This document shows, piece by piece, positions 26,754 to 35,709 of a stretch of 64,000 bases of DNA. Every line of letters starts with the position of its first letter. Within the stretch, counting starts at the first letter, position 1. Source of the stretch: Telluria beijingensis (lineage in GTDB: Bacteria; Pseudomonadota; Gammaproteobacteria; Burkholderiales; Burkholderiaceae_D). The stretch is taken from NCBI RefSeq assembly GCF_030770395.1, contig NZ_CP132480.1:540821-604820 (forward strand), read 5' to 3'. Made by a program: the position numbers and the translations under genes. The notes beneath the pieces are model-generated. The model was not told where the DNA came from, ran no database searches, and saw only the letters and a program-made list of their open reading frames with translations.

Positions 26754-27110
26754 GCGAACTCCTTTGTAGTCAGGGTGGATCAACACTCCCGCCGTCGCGC
26801 GCGAGACGCGGCCAACGTCGGGACGATATCGAAACGAGGGCCGGTGAGGATGCCCAACCAGCCGATTGTACACGCTCCGGATTTCACATTAGCTCTTCTT
26901 GCAATGTCCATACACCAATAAATGTGCCGACACAATGTGAATATAAATACAGCAGGAAGGCAGGGGCGTAAGCGCCGCAGTCGAACGGCCACGACATTTT
27001 TCCATTGCAGAAAACAGACACTATATTTTTCTAATTTTTAATTTTATAGAAATAATGTAGTATTTTGGAAAATGTCGTATCGATCGCGGTTCCCTCTGGA
27101 GGAGTGCATC
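26754..27110. promoter_or_regulatory. AT-rich divergent promoter region between terD and the TonB receptor
   Basis: This 357-base gap has no gene. The part from 26880 to 27080 is very AT-rich for this genome. Two exact inverted octamers, TTCACATT (26883-26890) and AATGTGAA (26934-26941), may be an operator. TACAAT-like -10 boxes can be found on the terD strand and several A/T runs on the receptor strand, but I cannot assign either promoter with confidence. GGAGGAG before 27111 sets the receptor start. Confidence 0.55.
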
Positions 27111-29348
27111 ATGTACCGAAGCGTTTTGCAGCTGTCGAACACCGTTTCCAACGACGTCATGCCCGGACAGCGCCGCAAGGCGGTGGCGTTGGCGGTTGCC
27201 TCCCTGGCCTGGCTGGCCAGCGCCCCGGCCTCCGCCCAGCAGCCGCCGGCCCCGGCACAGGATGCCCCCACCGCGATCGAAGCCGCCGAAGTCGTTACCG
27301 TGTCCGCCACCCGGCGCCGCGAACCGGTGCGCGACGTGCCGCTGCGGGTCGAGACCATCAGCGCCGAGGCGCTCGAACGCTCCGGCGCGGCGTCGTTGAG
27401 CGACTACGTGGGCACGCTGCCGGGCGTGCACGTGCACAGCGATGGCGGTCCGGGACGCGGCCAGGTCAAGATCCGCGGCATCACGGTGGGCGGGCTGAGT
27501 TCCCCGACCGTCGGCGTGTACATCGACGACGTGGCCTTCGGCTCCAGCACCGGCTTCGTCGGCGAAGCGGTATCGGCGCTCGACCTGTCGCTGCTCGACC
27601 TGCGCCACGTCGAACTGCTGCGCGGCCCGCAGGGAACGCTGTACGGCGCCGGCGCCATGGGCGGCCTGCTGAAGTACGTGACCAACGACCCCGACCCGAG
27701 CGGCTTCTCGGGCAAGGCCGGCCTGGCGCTGCGCCAGAGCAAGGGCGGCGCGCTGGGCCATATCGAGAACGCGGTCGTCAACGTGCCGCTGAGCGCCGGC
27801 ACGGCGGCCTTGCGGGTCGCCGCCTTCAATGAACACGACGGCGGCTACATCAAGTCGGTCGGCCGGGTCGCGGGCGACCATGCCAACGACGGCGATACGC
27901 GCGGCGTGCGGGTGTCGATGCTGTTCGATCCGAGCTCCAAGCTGCGGGTGCGCCTGACCGCCACCCAGCAGGACATCGAGCGCGATGGCACCAGCATCGC
28001 GCAGTACGACGCCCGCACCGGGCTGCCGCTGCACGGCGACCTGACCCAGCTGCTGTACCGGCCGGAGCCCTATACCATCAAGACCGGGGTCTTGTCGGGC
28101 ACCGTCGAATACGAAATGGGCTGGGCGCGCCTGAACGTGATCACCTCGGCCCAGCGCTTCAAGGGCGAGACGGCGCTGGATGCCACCGAGATCGTGGGCA
28201 TCCCCGGCATCGACTTCGGTGGGCTCGACAACGACATCGACCTGCGCAAGCGCAGCGCCGAAGTGCGCCTGACGTCCGCCCGCGGCCCGCTCGAATGGCT
28301 GCTCGGCTTCTACCACAACAAGGAAACCGGCAGCCGCTCGCAGCGCCTGTGGATCCAGCTGCCCGGCGGTTCGGCGAACGACCTGGTGCGCTCCAGCCAG
28401 CCCTCGCGCTTCCAGGAAAACGCGGTGTATGGCGACATCACCTGGAATCCGGCGCCGGAATGGTCGTTCACCGTCGGCGCGCGCAGCGCGCGCAACCGCC
28501 AGGTGTATGGCACCGAGACCAATGGCGTGAAGGACTTCGAATCGACCGGCAAGGACAGTTCCAAGACCTACCTGGCGACGGCGCGCTACTCGATCGACAA
28601 GACCAGCAGCGTGTACTTCCGCGCCGCCAGCGGCTATCGCCCGGGCGGCCCGAATCCGCCGGCGATCGACCAGGACGGGCAAGTGGTGCCGGGCGCGCCG
28701 CTGACCTTCGAACCCGACAAGCTGTGGAGCTATGAAGTCGGCTACAAGGCGGATTTGCTGCAGCGCCGCCTGTTCCTGGAAGCGGCACTGTTCAGCATTC
28801 GCTGGAAAGACCTGCAATTGCCGATGGCGGTCGGCGTGACTTCGCTGACAGGCAATGCGGGCGAGGCCGAGTCCAATGGCCTGGAACTGGCCGTGCGCTA
28901 CAAGCTCAACGAAAGCTTCAGCCTCGACGGCAGCCTGGCCTGGACCGATGCCACGCTGACCGAGGATGCCCCGGGCCTGGGCCCGTCCGGAGCGCGCCTG
29001 CCGAATTCGGCCCGGCTGTCGGCCACGGTGGGCGGCCGCTACGACTTCCAGCTGGCCGGCAACCGGGCCTGGGCCGGCGTGACCGTGCGCGGCGTCGGCC
29101 AGCGCAATGCCGGCTTCGATACGCCGGTGACCTCGGTGCCGTACTTCAGCATGGCGGGTTATACGCTGGCCGACCTGCAGATGGGCGTGGACGTCAATGG
29201 CTGGGAAGTCGGCGCCTTCGTGCGCAACCTGGCCGACAAGCGCGCGCTGAACAGCGCCGACACCAACCTGACCGCGTTCGGCGGTCCGCTGCGCGCCACG
29301 CCGGTGCAGCCGCGCACCTTCGGCCTGAACCTGACGAGGGCATTCTGA
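27111..29348 (+). CDS. TonB-dependent outer-membrane receptor
   Basis: A 745-residue receptor that would import a ligand using TonB energy. The ATG at 27111 has GGAGGAG at the right distance; an earlier ATG at 27072 lacks one. A signal peptide ends near ASAQQ (about residue 43). A TonB-box-like segment EVVTVSATRRRE precedes the plug (VPLRVETISAEALERSG; LPGVHVHSDGG; GVYIDDVAFG), and a 22-strand-type barrel follows, ending in Phe (NLTRAF), as outer-membrane barrels do. The next gene overlaps its stop by one base, so it belongs to the peptide locus. Siderophore motifs are not evident; a peptide or glycopeptide ligand is inferred from the neighbours. Confidence 0.92.
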   Translation: MYRSVLQLSNTVSNDVMPGQRRKAVALAVASLAWLASAPASAQQPPAPAQDAPTAIEAAEVVTVSATRRREPVRDVPLRVETISAEALERSGAASLSDYVGTLPGVHVHSDGGPGRGQVKIRGITVGGLSSPTVGVYIDDVAFGSSTGFVGEAVSALDLSLLDLRHVELLRGPQGTLYGAGAMGGLLKYVTNDPDPSGFSGKAGLALRQSKGGALGHIENAVVNVPLSAGTAALRVAAFNEHDGGYIKSVGRVAGDHANDGDTRGVRVSMLFDPSSKLRVRLTATQQDIERDGTSIAQYDARTGLPLHGDLTQLLYRPEPYTIKTGVLSGTVEYEMGWARLNVITSAQRFKGETALDATEIVGIPGIDFGGLDNDIDLRKRSAEVRLTSARGPLEWLLGFYHNKETGSRSQRLWIQLPGGSANDLVRSSQPSRFQENAVYGDITWNPAPEWSFTVGARSARNRQVYGTETNGVKDFESTGKDSSKTYLATARYSIDKTSSVYFRAASGYRPGGPNPPAIDQDGQVVPGAPLTFEPDKLWSYEVGYKADLLQRRLFLEAALFSIRWKDLQLPMAVGVTSLTGNAGEAESNGLELAVRYKLNESFSLDGSLAWTDATLTEDAPGLGPSGARLPNSARLSATVGGRYDFQLAGNRAWAGVTVRGVGQRNAGFDTPVTSVPYFSMAGYTLADLQMGVDVNGWEVGAFVRNLADKRALNSADTNLTAFGGPLRATPVQPRTFGLNLTRAF

Positions 29349-31267
29349 TGCTCGGCCTGCGGCTTGCACGCTGGCGCATCGCGCTGTGCGGATTCGCCCT
29401 GGCGCTGGCCGGGGGCCTGTGCGCGCCGCTTGCGGCGCAGGCCCAGGCCCAGGCGCCGGCCGGCCACGCCTTGACCGCGGCCGACCTCGAAACCTGGCTC
29501 GACGGCCTGATGCCCGCCGCTCTGCGCAGCGCCGGCGTGCCCGGCGCGGTGGTGGTGGTGGTCAAGGATGGCCAGCCGCTGCTCGAGAAAGGCTATGGCT
29601 ACGCCGACTGGGAGCGCGGGGTGCCGGTCGATCCGGCGCGCACCTTGTTCCGGCCGGGATCGATCTCCAAGCTGTTCACCTGGACCGCGGTGATGCAACT
29701 GGTCGAGCAGGGCAAGCTCGACCTGGACGCCGACCTGAATCGCTACCTGGACTTCACGGTGCCGGCCTACCGGGGCAAGGCCATGACCCTGCGCCACGTG
29801 ATGACCCACACCACCGGGCTCGAGGAGACCGGGCGCGGGCTGATCGTGTATGGCGAGTCGACGCCGGACAACGGCGCGGTCCTGAAGGGCTATATTCCTC
29901 CTTATCTGTATGAGCCAGGCACCACCCAGGGGTATTCGAACTGGGCCACGGGGCTGGCCGGCTACATCGTGCAGCGCGTGAGCGGGCAATCGTTCGACGA
30001 CTATGTGGAGCAGCGCATCTTCGCGCCGCTGGGCATGCGCCAGTCGACCTTTCGCCAGCCGCTGCCAACGGCGCTGCGCGGCCAGATGTCGCAGGGCTAC
30101 CTGAGCGTGGACGGCAAGCCGAAAGGCTTCGAGATCGTCAGCATGCCGCCGGCCGGCAGCATGGCGGCAACCGGTTCCGACATGGCGCGCTTCATGCTCG
30201 CTTACCTGCAGGGAGGACAGCTCGATGGCCAACGCATCCTGCAGCCGGACACCGTCGCCCGCATGCATTCGACGATCACGCGCGGCCTGCCTGGCCTGAA
30301 CGGCATCGGCCTGGGCTTTTATCAACAAGACCTCAACGGCCACCGCGCCGTCGGCCATGGCGGCGACACCATCCTGTTCCACTCCGACCTGGTCCTGCTG
30401 CCCGACCAGGGCATCGGCCTGTACGTATCGGTCAACGCGGCCGGGCGCCACGACCTGGGCAAGTGGCTGCGCGACCGCGTCTACCACGGCTTCGCCGACC
30501 GCTACCTGCCGGATACGCGCCCGCCCGCCGGGCCCGGCGTCGACCAGGCCACGGCCGAGGCCCACGCGCGTCTGCTGGCCGGCGCCTACCGCAATTCGCG
30601 GCGCGAGGATTCGACCTTCCTCTCGATCCTGCAGCTGGTCAGCCCGTTGCGCATCGAGGACGCCGGGCAGGGCAAGGTGGCGCTGACCATCGGCGGCAGC
30701 CGCAGCGAGTTCCGCGAAGTCCAGCCCTTCCTGTGGCAGGAAGTGAACGGTAAGCGGCGCCTGCAGGCGCTGGTCGAGGACGGGAAAGTCACGCGCTGGG
30801 GCCTGGAGCCGTATGTGTTCGCCTTCGTGTTCGAGCCGGTCCCCTTCATGGCGAGCGGCGCGGTGCTGGCCCTGCTGCTCGGCGCGCTCGGCGTGGCGCT
30901 GGCAACCGCGCTGGCCTGGCCGGTGGCGGCACGCGTGCGGCGCCGCCACGGCCTGGCGCCGCCTCCGCGTTCGCTGGCCTGGGTGCGGATCGCCTGCTGC
31001 CTGGTGCTGGTGAGCGTGGTCTTGTGGACGCTGGTGTTCGTCCTGATCGAGGACAGCGAACCTGGCCTGGTGCTGGTGCTGGCCCAGGCTAGCAGTTGGC
31101 TCGCCTTCGGCGGCGGGCTGCTGGCGGCGCTGTGGCATGCGCGCACCGTGGCGGCGGCCGGCGCCAGGAAGGCGCTGGCGCTGCCCCTGCTGTGGGTGCT
31201 GTGCTTCGCGCTGCTGGTGGCGGTGGGGCTCTATCACCACCTGATGAGCTTCAATCCCCATTTCTGA
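29348..31267 (+). CDS. Class-C beta-lactamase-like serine hydrolase with membrane tail (copy 1)
   Basis: A 639-residue exported enzyme. Signal peptide 1-32, then a class-C beta-lactamase/D-aminopeptidase fold with S105-I-S-K108, Y196-S-N198 and the HGG triad at H337 (GHGGDT). A middle domain (about 400-500) follows, then three to four membrane helices from about 500 to 635. This fusion tethers the catalytic domain to the inner membrane facing the periplasm. The fold includes D-aminopeptidases, esterases and MlrB. The start overlaps the receptor stop (TGATG). The next gene is a paralogue of the same layout. Confidence 0.9.
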   Translation: MLGLRLARWRIALCGFALALAGGLCAPLAAQAQAQAPAGHALTAADLETWLDGLMPAALRSAGVPGAVVVVVKDGQPLLEKGYGYADWERGVPVDPARTLFRPGSISKLFTWTAVMQLVEQGKLDLDADLNRYLDFTVPAYRGKAMTLRHVMTHTTGLEETGRGLIVYGESTPDNGAVLKGYIPPYLYEPGTTQGYSNWATGLAGYIVQRVSGQSFDDYVEQRIFAPLGMRQSTFRQPLPTALRGQMSQGYLSVDGKPKGFEIVSMPPAGSMAATGSDMARFMLAYLQGGQLDGQRILQPDTVARMHSTITRGLPGLNGIGLGFYQQDLNGHRAVGHGGDTILFHSDLVLLPDQGIGLYVSVNAAGRHDLGKWLRDRVYHGFADRYLPDTRPPAGPGVDQATAEAHARLLAGAYRNSRREDSTFLSILQLVSPLRIEDAGQGKVALTIGGSRSEFREVQPFLWQEVNGKRRLQALVEDGKVTRWGLEPYVFAFVFEPVPFMASGAVLALLLGALGVALATALAWPVAARVRRRHGLAPPPRSLAWVRIACCLVLVSVVLWTLVFVLIEDSEPGLVLVLAQASSWLAFGGGLLAALWHARTVAAAGARKALALPLLWVLCFALLVAVGLYHHLMSFNPHF

Positions 31268-31286
31268 TCCTGCACGGAGGAAGACC

Positions 31287-33278
31287 ATGACAGTACGTAC
31301 CCGATTGCTGTCCCTGTTCGCGGCCGGCGTGCTGCTCGGAGCCGGCCCGGCCCTGGCCGCGCAGTCCGATCCGCCGGCGGTGCAGACGCCGCAGGCGCCG
31401 AGTGCCCCCGAATCTGCCCCCGAACCTGCCGCCGTCGCTCACACGCTCGACGCCGCCGACCTCGCGGCCTGGCTCGACGGCCAGGTGCCGTATTCGCTCG
31501 AAAGCGGCGACATCGCCGGCATGGCGATCAGCGTGGTCAAGGACGGCAAGGTCCTGCTGCAGAAAGGGTATGGCCTGGCCGACGTCGAGGCCAAGGTCCC
31601 GATGGATCCCGCGACCACCCTGCTGCGGCCCGGCTCGACCTCCAAGCTGTTCACCTGGACCGCCGTCATGCAACTGGTCCAGCAGGGCAGGATCGATCTC
31701 GACCGCAACGTCAACGACTACCTCGACTTCAGGATCGAGGAAGCGTTCGGCAAGCCGGTGACCATGCGCCACCTGATGAACCACCGCGCCGGCTTCGAGG
31801 AGGGGCTGAAGGACTTGCTGGGCTACGATCCGGCCCTGGCCCAGAGCACCGAACAGTACCTGAAGGGGCATCCGCGGCCGATGCTGTTCGCGCCCGGCGC
31901 GGTGCCCGGCTATTCGAACTACGGCGTGGCGCTGGCCGGCTACATCGTGCAGCGCGTCTCCGGCATGCCGTTCGAGACCTATGTCGAGCGCCATATCTTT
32001 GCGCCGCTGGGCATGCGCCACTCGACCTTCGTCCAGCCGCTGCCCGCGAACTTCCCCGGCCGGCTGTCGAAAGGCTACCGCACTACCGACGCCCCGCCGT
32101 CGCCGTTCGAGATCGTGATCACGGCGCCCGCCGGTTCGGTCACCACCACCGCGGCCGACATGGCGCGCTTCATGCTGGCCCACCTGCAGCAGGGCAGCCT
32201 GGAGGGCTACCAGATGCTGGACGCGGCCACCACCGCGCGCATGCACAGCCCCAGCGTCGACGGCCTGCCGGGCTTCGGCACGATGGCGCACGGATTCTTT
32301 CGCCTGACGCACAACGGCCGCACGCTGCTCGGGCACGGCGGCGACACGGTGGTCTACCACACCGACATGAACCTGCTGCCCGACGAAGGCGTGGGCATCT
32401 ATTTCACCTACAACGGCCTGGGCAAGGATGGGGCGGTGTATGGCGCGCGCAAGGAACTGATGGACGGCTTCATGCGGCGCTACTTCCCGGCGGCTGCCGG
32501 CACAGCGCCGCCGCCGGCACTGGCGTCGGCCGTGGAAGACGCGCAGCGCATCGCCGGCCGCTACCAGAGTTCGCGCCGGGTCGAGAACGGCTTCCTGCGC
32601 TTCTTCTACCTGCTGCAGCAGACCGTCATCACTGCCAACCCGGACGGCACCATCGAAGTGCCCGATGGCCTGGGCGGCGTGGACACCATGCGCGCGGTGG
32701 GCCCGCAACTGTGGCGCGCGGTCGATGGCGCTCGGATGGTGGCGCTGAAGGAGGTCGACGGCGTCAGGACCGTGATCGACAGCGAGAACCCGGTCGCGGT
32801 GCTGCAGCAGGACAGCTTCGCCAACTCGGCGCCGCTGAACGTGAGCATCCTGCTGCTATCCTTCCTGGTGCTGGCGGGCACGCTGGCGGCCTGGCCGCTG
32901 GGGGCCTTGCTGCGCCGCGCCGACCGCGCCACCAGCGGCGCCACGCCGGCGCAGCGCCGGCCGCGCACCGTCCAGCGCGTGGCTGCGGCGGTTGCGCTGG
33001 CCTATATGGCGGCCTGGTTCATGCTGATCACGCCGGTGCTGAGCACCGATCTCGCGGTCTACCATAGCGGGATCGACTGGATCGTCGGCCTGCTGCAGGC
33101 GAGCGGCCTGCTGGCCATCGGCGCGGCCGCGGCCGGGCTGTGGGCCACCTGGCGCCTGTGGCGCGGCGATGCCTCGCGCCTGCGCCGCAGCTGGGCGATA
33201 CTGGTGGCGCTGGCGCTGCTGGGCGTGGTCTGGCTGGGCATCGTCGGCGAGCTGATAACCTGGAACCTGAACTACTGA
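31287..33278 (+). CDS. Class-C beta-lactamase-like serine hydrolase with membrane tail (copy 2)
   Basis: A 663-residue paralogue of the preceding gene with the same order: signal peptide (to about 25, ending ALAAQ), a Pro-rich linker, and a hydrolase domain with S117-T-S-K120, YSN in PGYSNYG and a later GHGGDT. A C-terminal region of about four membrane helices begins near residue 515. A ribosome site (GGAGG) lies before the ATG. The two copies probably arose by tandem duplication and may cut different bonds. The MlrC-like gene starts on its last stop base (TGATG). Confidence 0.9.
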   Translation: MTVRTRLLSLFAAGVLLGAGPALAAQSDPPAVQTPQAPSAPESAPEPAAVAHTLDAADLAAWLDGQVPYSLESGDIAGMAISVVKDGKVLLQKGYGLADVEAKVPMDPATTLLRPGSTSKLFTWTAVMQLVQQGRIDLDRNVNDYLDFRIEEAFGKPVTMRHLMNHRAGFEEGLKDLLGYDPALAQSTEQYLKGHPRPMLFAPGAVPGYSNYGVALAGYIVQRVSGMPFETYVERHIFAPLGMRHSTFVQPLPANFPGRLSKGYRTTDAPPSPFEIVITAPAGSVTTTAADMARFMLAHLQQGSLEGYQMLDAATTARMHSPSVDGLPGFGTMAHGFFRLTHNGRTLLGHGGDTVVYHTDMNLLPDEGVGIYFTYNGLGKDGAVYGARKELMDGFMRRYFPAAAGTAPPPALASAVEDAQRIAGRYQSSRRVENGFLRFFYLLQQTVITANPDGTIEVPDGLGGVDTMRAVGPQLWRAVDGARMVALKEVDGVRTVIDSENPVAVLQQDSFANSAPLNVSILLLSFLVLAGTLAAWPLGALLRRADRATSGATPAQRRPRTVQRVAAAVALAYMAAWFMLITPVLSTDLAVYHSGIDWIVGLLQASGLLAIGAAAAGLWATWRLWRGDASRLRRSWAILVALALLGVVWLGIVGELITWNLNY

Positions 33279-34750
33279 TGAAATTCTTTATCGCCCACCT
33301 GGCCACCGAGACCAATACCTTTGCCGCCGCGCCGACCGGGCTAGGCGACTTCGAGGAAGTCGGCGTCTATCACGGCGACGCCAGCGTGCGCGACCCCGAA
33401 GGCGCGGGCGCCTTCCTGCGCCATCTGCGTGGCCTGGTCGAGGCCGACGGCGGCGAGGTGGTCGAAAGCCTGTGCACGCTGGCCCAGCCGGGCGGACGCA
33501 CGCTGCGCCCGGTGTACGAGGCGCTGCGCGACGAGATACTGGCCGACCTGCGGGCAGCGCTGCCGGTCGACGCGGTGCAGTTGCTGCTGCATGGCGCGAT
33601 GGCGGCCGAGGGCTACGACGATTGCGAAGGCGACCTGGCGGCCCGCATCCGCGAGATCGTCGGGCCCGGGGTGCCGGTCGGGATGGTGCTCGACCTGCAC
33701 TGCCATTTCACGGAGTTGATGCACAGTTCGAGCGACGCGATCGTCGCCCTCAAGGAATACCCGCACACCGACACCGACGAGCGCGGGCGGGAACTGTACC
33801 GGATCCTGAAGGACACCGTGGCCGGCCGCGTGCGGCCCGTGACCGCGGTGTTCGACTGCAGGATGGTCGGCCTGTGGCACACCACCCGCGAGCCGATGCA
33901 GGGTTTTGTCAGGCGCATGCAGGAGGTCGAACGGATGCCCGGCGTGCTGTCGGTCTCGCTCGGCCACGGCTTCCCCTGGGGCGACGTGCCGGAAGCGGGC
34001 GCCAAGCTGTGGGTGGTGACCGATAACGACCCGGCGCTGGCCGCGACCCTGGCGCGCCAGCTGGGCGCCGAGTTCTGGGCCCTGCGCACGCGGATCGGGC
34101 CCGAGGTGCTGGACGTCGACGCGGCGCTCGACCTGGTCCCCGCGAAGGTGGATCGGGCAGGGCCGCTGGTACTGGCCGACATCGCCGACAATCCCGGCGG
34201 CGGCGCCGCCGGCGACAGCACCTTCATCCTGCGCCGGATCGTCGAGCGCGGGATCGCGAACGTGGCCATCGGCGCGTTCTGGGACCTGGGCGCGGTCCAC
34301 ATCTGCAAGAGCGCGGGCGTGGGCGCCCGGATCGACCTGCGCATCGGCGGCAAGTGCGGGCCGGCGTCGGGCCTGCCGGTCGACCTGCGCGTGACCGTGC
34401 GCGCGATCGTGTTGAATCACACCCAGAGCGCGCTCGGCGCCCGCGAGCGCCTGGGCGACTGCGTGTGGGTCGAGGCGGCCAACGGCCTGCACATCCTGCT
34501 GGCCTCGATCCGCACCCAGACCTATGGCCTGGACGCCTTCACCGGCCTGGGCATCGGCCTGGCCGACAAGGCGCTGGTGGTGGTGAAGTCAACGCAGCAC
34601 TTTTACGCCGAGTTCGCGCCGCTGGCGCGCCAGGTCGGCTACGTCACCACGCCGGGCGCGATGAGCTTCGACTTCGCCGCCATTCCCTATCGCCTGCGAA
34701 CAGGGGGTTACTGGCCGCGCGTGACCGATCCGCATGACGCGGAACTATAA
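33278..34750 (+). CDS. M81-family (MlrC-like) metallopeptidase
   Basis: A 490-residue cytoplasmic metallopeptidase of family M81, whose namesake is microcystinase C. Family features: the start FIAHLATETNTFAAAPTGL, the zinc-site strand GMVLDLHCHFTELM, KEYPHTDTDERG, and the second domain PLVLADIADNPGGGAAGDST. No signal peptide. Length is in the family range (about 490-510). MlrC cuts short linear peptides inside the cell. Translationally coupled to the preceding hydrolase. Substrate specificity cannot be read from the sequence. Confidence 0.92.
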   Translation: MKFFIAHLATETNTFAAAPTGLGDFEEVGVYHGDASVRDPEGAGAFLRHLRGLVEADGGEVVESLCTLAQPGGRTLRPVYEALRDEILADLRAALPVDAVQLLLHGAMAAEGYDDCEGDLAARIREIVGPGVPVGMVLDLHCHFTELMHSSSDAIVALKEYPHTDTDERGRELYRILKDTVAGRVRPVTAVFDCRMVGLWHTTREPMQGFVRRMQEVERMPGVLSVSLGHGFPWGDVPEAGAKLWVVTDNDPALAATLARQLGAEFWALRTRIGPEVLDVDAALDLVPAKVDRAGPLVLADIADNPGGGAAGDSTFILRRIVERGIANVAIGAFWDLGAVHICKSAGVGARIDLRIGGKCGPASGLPVDLRVTVRAIVLNHTQSALGARERLGDCVWVEAANGLHILLASIRTQTYGLDAFTGLGIGLADKALVVVKSTQHFYAEFAPLARQVGYVTTPGAMSFDFAAIPYRLRTGGYWPRVTDPHDAEL

Positions 34751-34774
34751 TAGGCGCTCTACAGAGGACACTGC

Positions 34775-35497
34775 ATGGCAACCAAACGCGCGATCAATCA
34801 CGGGCCTGGACCGGACGGCAACCTGGGCGAATCGCTCAGGCGCATCCGCAAGGAGCGTGGCATGACACTGACCGAGGCGGGCGAGAAGAGCGGCATGCCC
34901 ATGTCCACCATTTCCAAGATCGAAAACAACAAGATGTCGCTCAGCTACGACAAGCTGCTGCGCATCTGTAATGCGCTGGAGATCGACATCTCGCAGTTGT
35001 TCAGCGGCGGCCCGGCGGTGGACAAGGCGCCGGTGCCGGCGTCCAGCGGGCGCCGCAGCATCAACCGGCGCGACACCGGCTACGTGATCGACACGCCCAA
35101 TTATTCGCACCTGTATCCGGCGGCCGACCTGCTGAACAAGCGCGCGGTGCCGGTGTTCGCCGAAATCCACGTGCGCTCGCTGGCCGAGTTCGGCGAGCTG
35201 ATTCGCCATCCGGGCGAGGAATTCGCCCTGGTCCTCGAAGGCGCGATCGACATGTACACCGACCTGTACGCGCCGCTGCGGCTCGAGACGGGCGACTCCA
35301 TCTATTTCGACAGCGGCATGGCGCACGCCTATATCGCGGTCGGCGAAGGCACCTGCCGCCTGCTGTCGGTGTGCATCTCGGACGAACCGAACTCCGAGGC
35401 CGCTTTTGCTTCGCTGTTCGATGGGGCCGAGCCGGCGCCGGTGCCCGCGCCTCCGCCGGCGCCGGGAAAGCCGAAGAAGCAGTCCTCCAAGCCGTAG
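34775..35497 (+). CDS. XRE-family regulator with cupin sensor domain
   Basis: A 240-residue regulator: helix-turn-helix at about 17-72 (LGESLRRIRKERGMTLTEAGE; MPMSTISKIENNKMS) and a cupin beta-barrel at about 110-205 (HPGEEFALVLEGAIDMYTD; LETGDSIYFDSGMAHAY). It ends in a Pro/Lys tail. XRE-cupin proteins usually control amino-acid or polyamine use and bind the small molecule in the cupin. It lies 24 bases after the M81 gene and before the oxidase, so it probably controls this locus. AGAGGA precedes the ATG. Confidence 0.9.
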   Translation: MATKRAINHGPGPDGNLGESLRRIRKERGMTLTEAGEKSGMPMSTISKIENNKMSLSYDKLLRICNALEIDISQLFSGGPAVDKAPVPASSGRRSINRRDTGYVIDTPNYSHLYPAADLLNKRAVPVFAEIHVRSLAEFGELIRHPGEEFALVLEGAIDMYTDLYAPLRLETGDSIYFDSGMAHAYIAVGEGTCRLLSVCISDEPNSEAAFASLFDGAEPAPVPAPPPAPGKPKKQSSKP

Positions 35498-35523
35498 TTT
35501 TCCAGAAAAGAAAAGGTATGCGT

Positions 35524-35541
35524 CCCGTGCTCCGGCACGGG
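35524..35541 (+). terminator. Possible hairpin after the XRE-cupin gene
   Basis: CCCGTGC pairs with GCACGGG around a four-base loop, 27 bases after the stop. A second CCGTGC further on offers alternative pairing. No T run follows, so it may attenuate rather than end transcription into the oxidase gene. Confidence 0.35.
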
Positions 35542-35653
35542 CACGGACGGCCCGTGCGCGCGCGATTTCCGGCCCGCCGCCGGGCGTCGCAGGCCGCGTC
35601 AGAAAACGCTTGCACGCGCCTTGTCGATGGCATATCTTTCATTTGCAGAATAA

Positions 35654-35672
35654 TTTTTCTCCAATCGAAAAA
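35654..35672. promoter_or_regulatory. Candidate operator before the oxidase gene
   Basis: An exact dyad TTTTTC-7-GAAAAA lies in a short AT-rich patch (35630-35680) 37 bases before the oxidase start. The position suits control by the XRE-cupin protein encoded upstream. Assignment is by position only. Confidence 0.3.
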
Positions 35673-35709
35673 CAATGATCGACCGGGATGAAAGGCGAGC
35701 AGTAACCAC

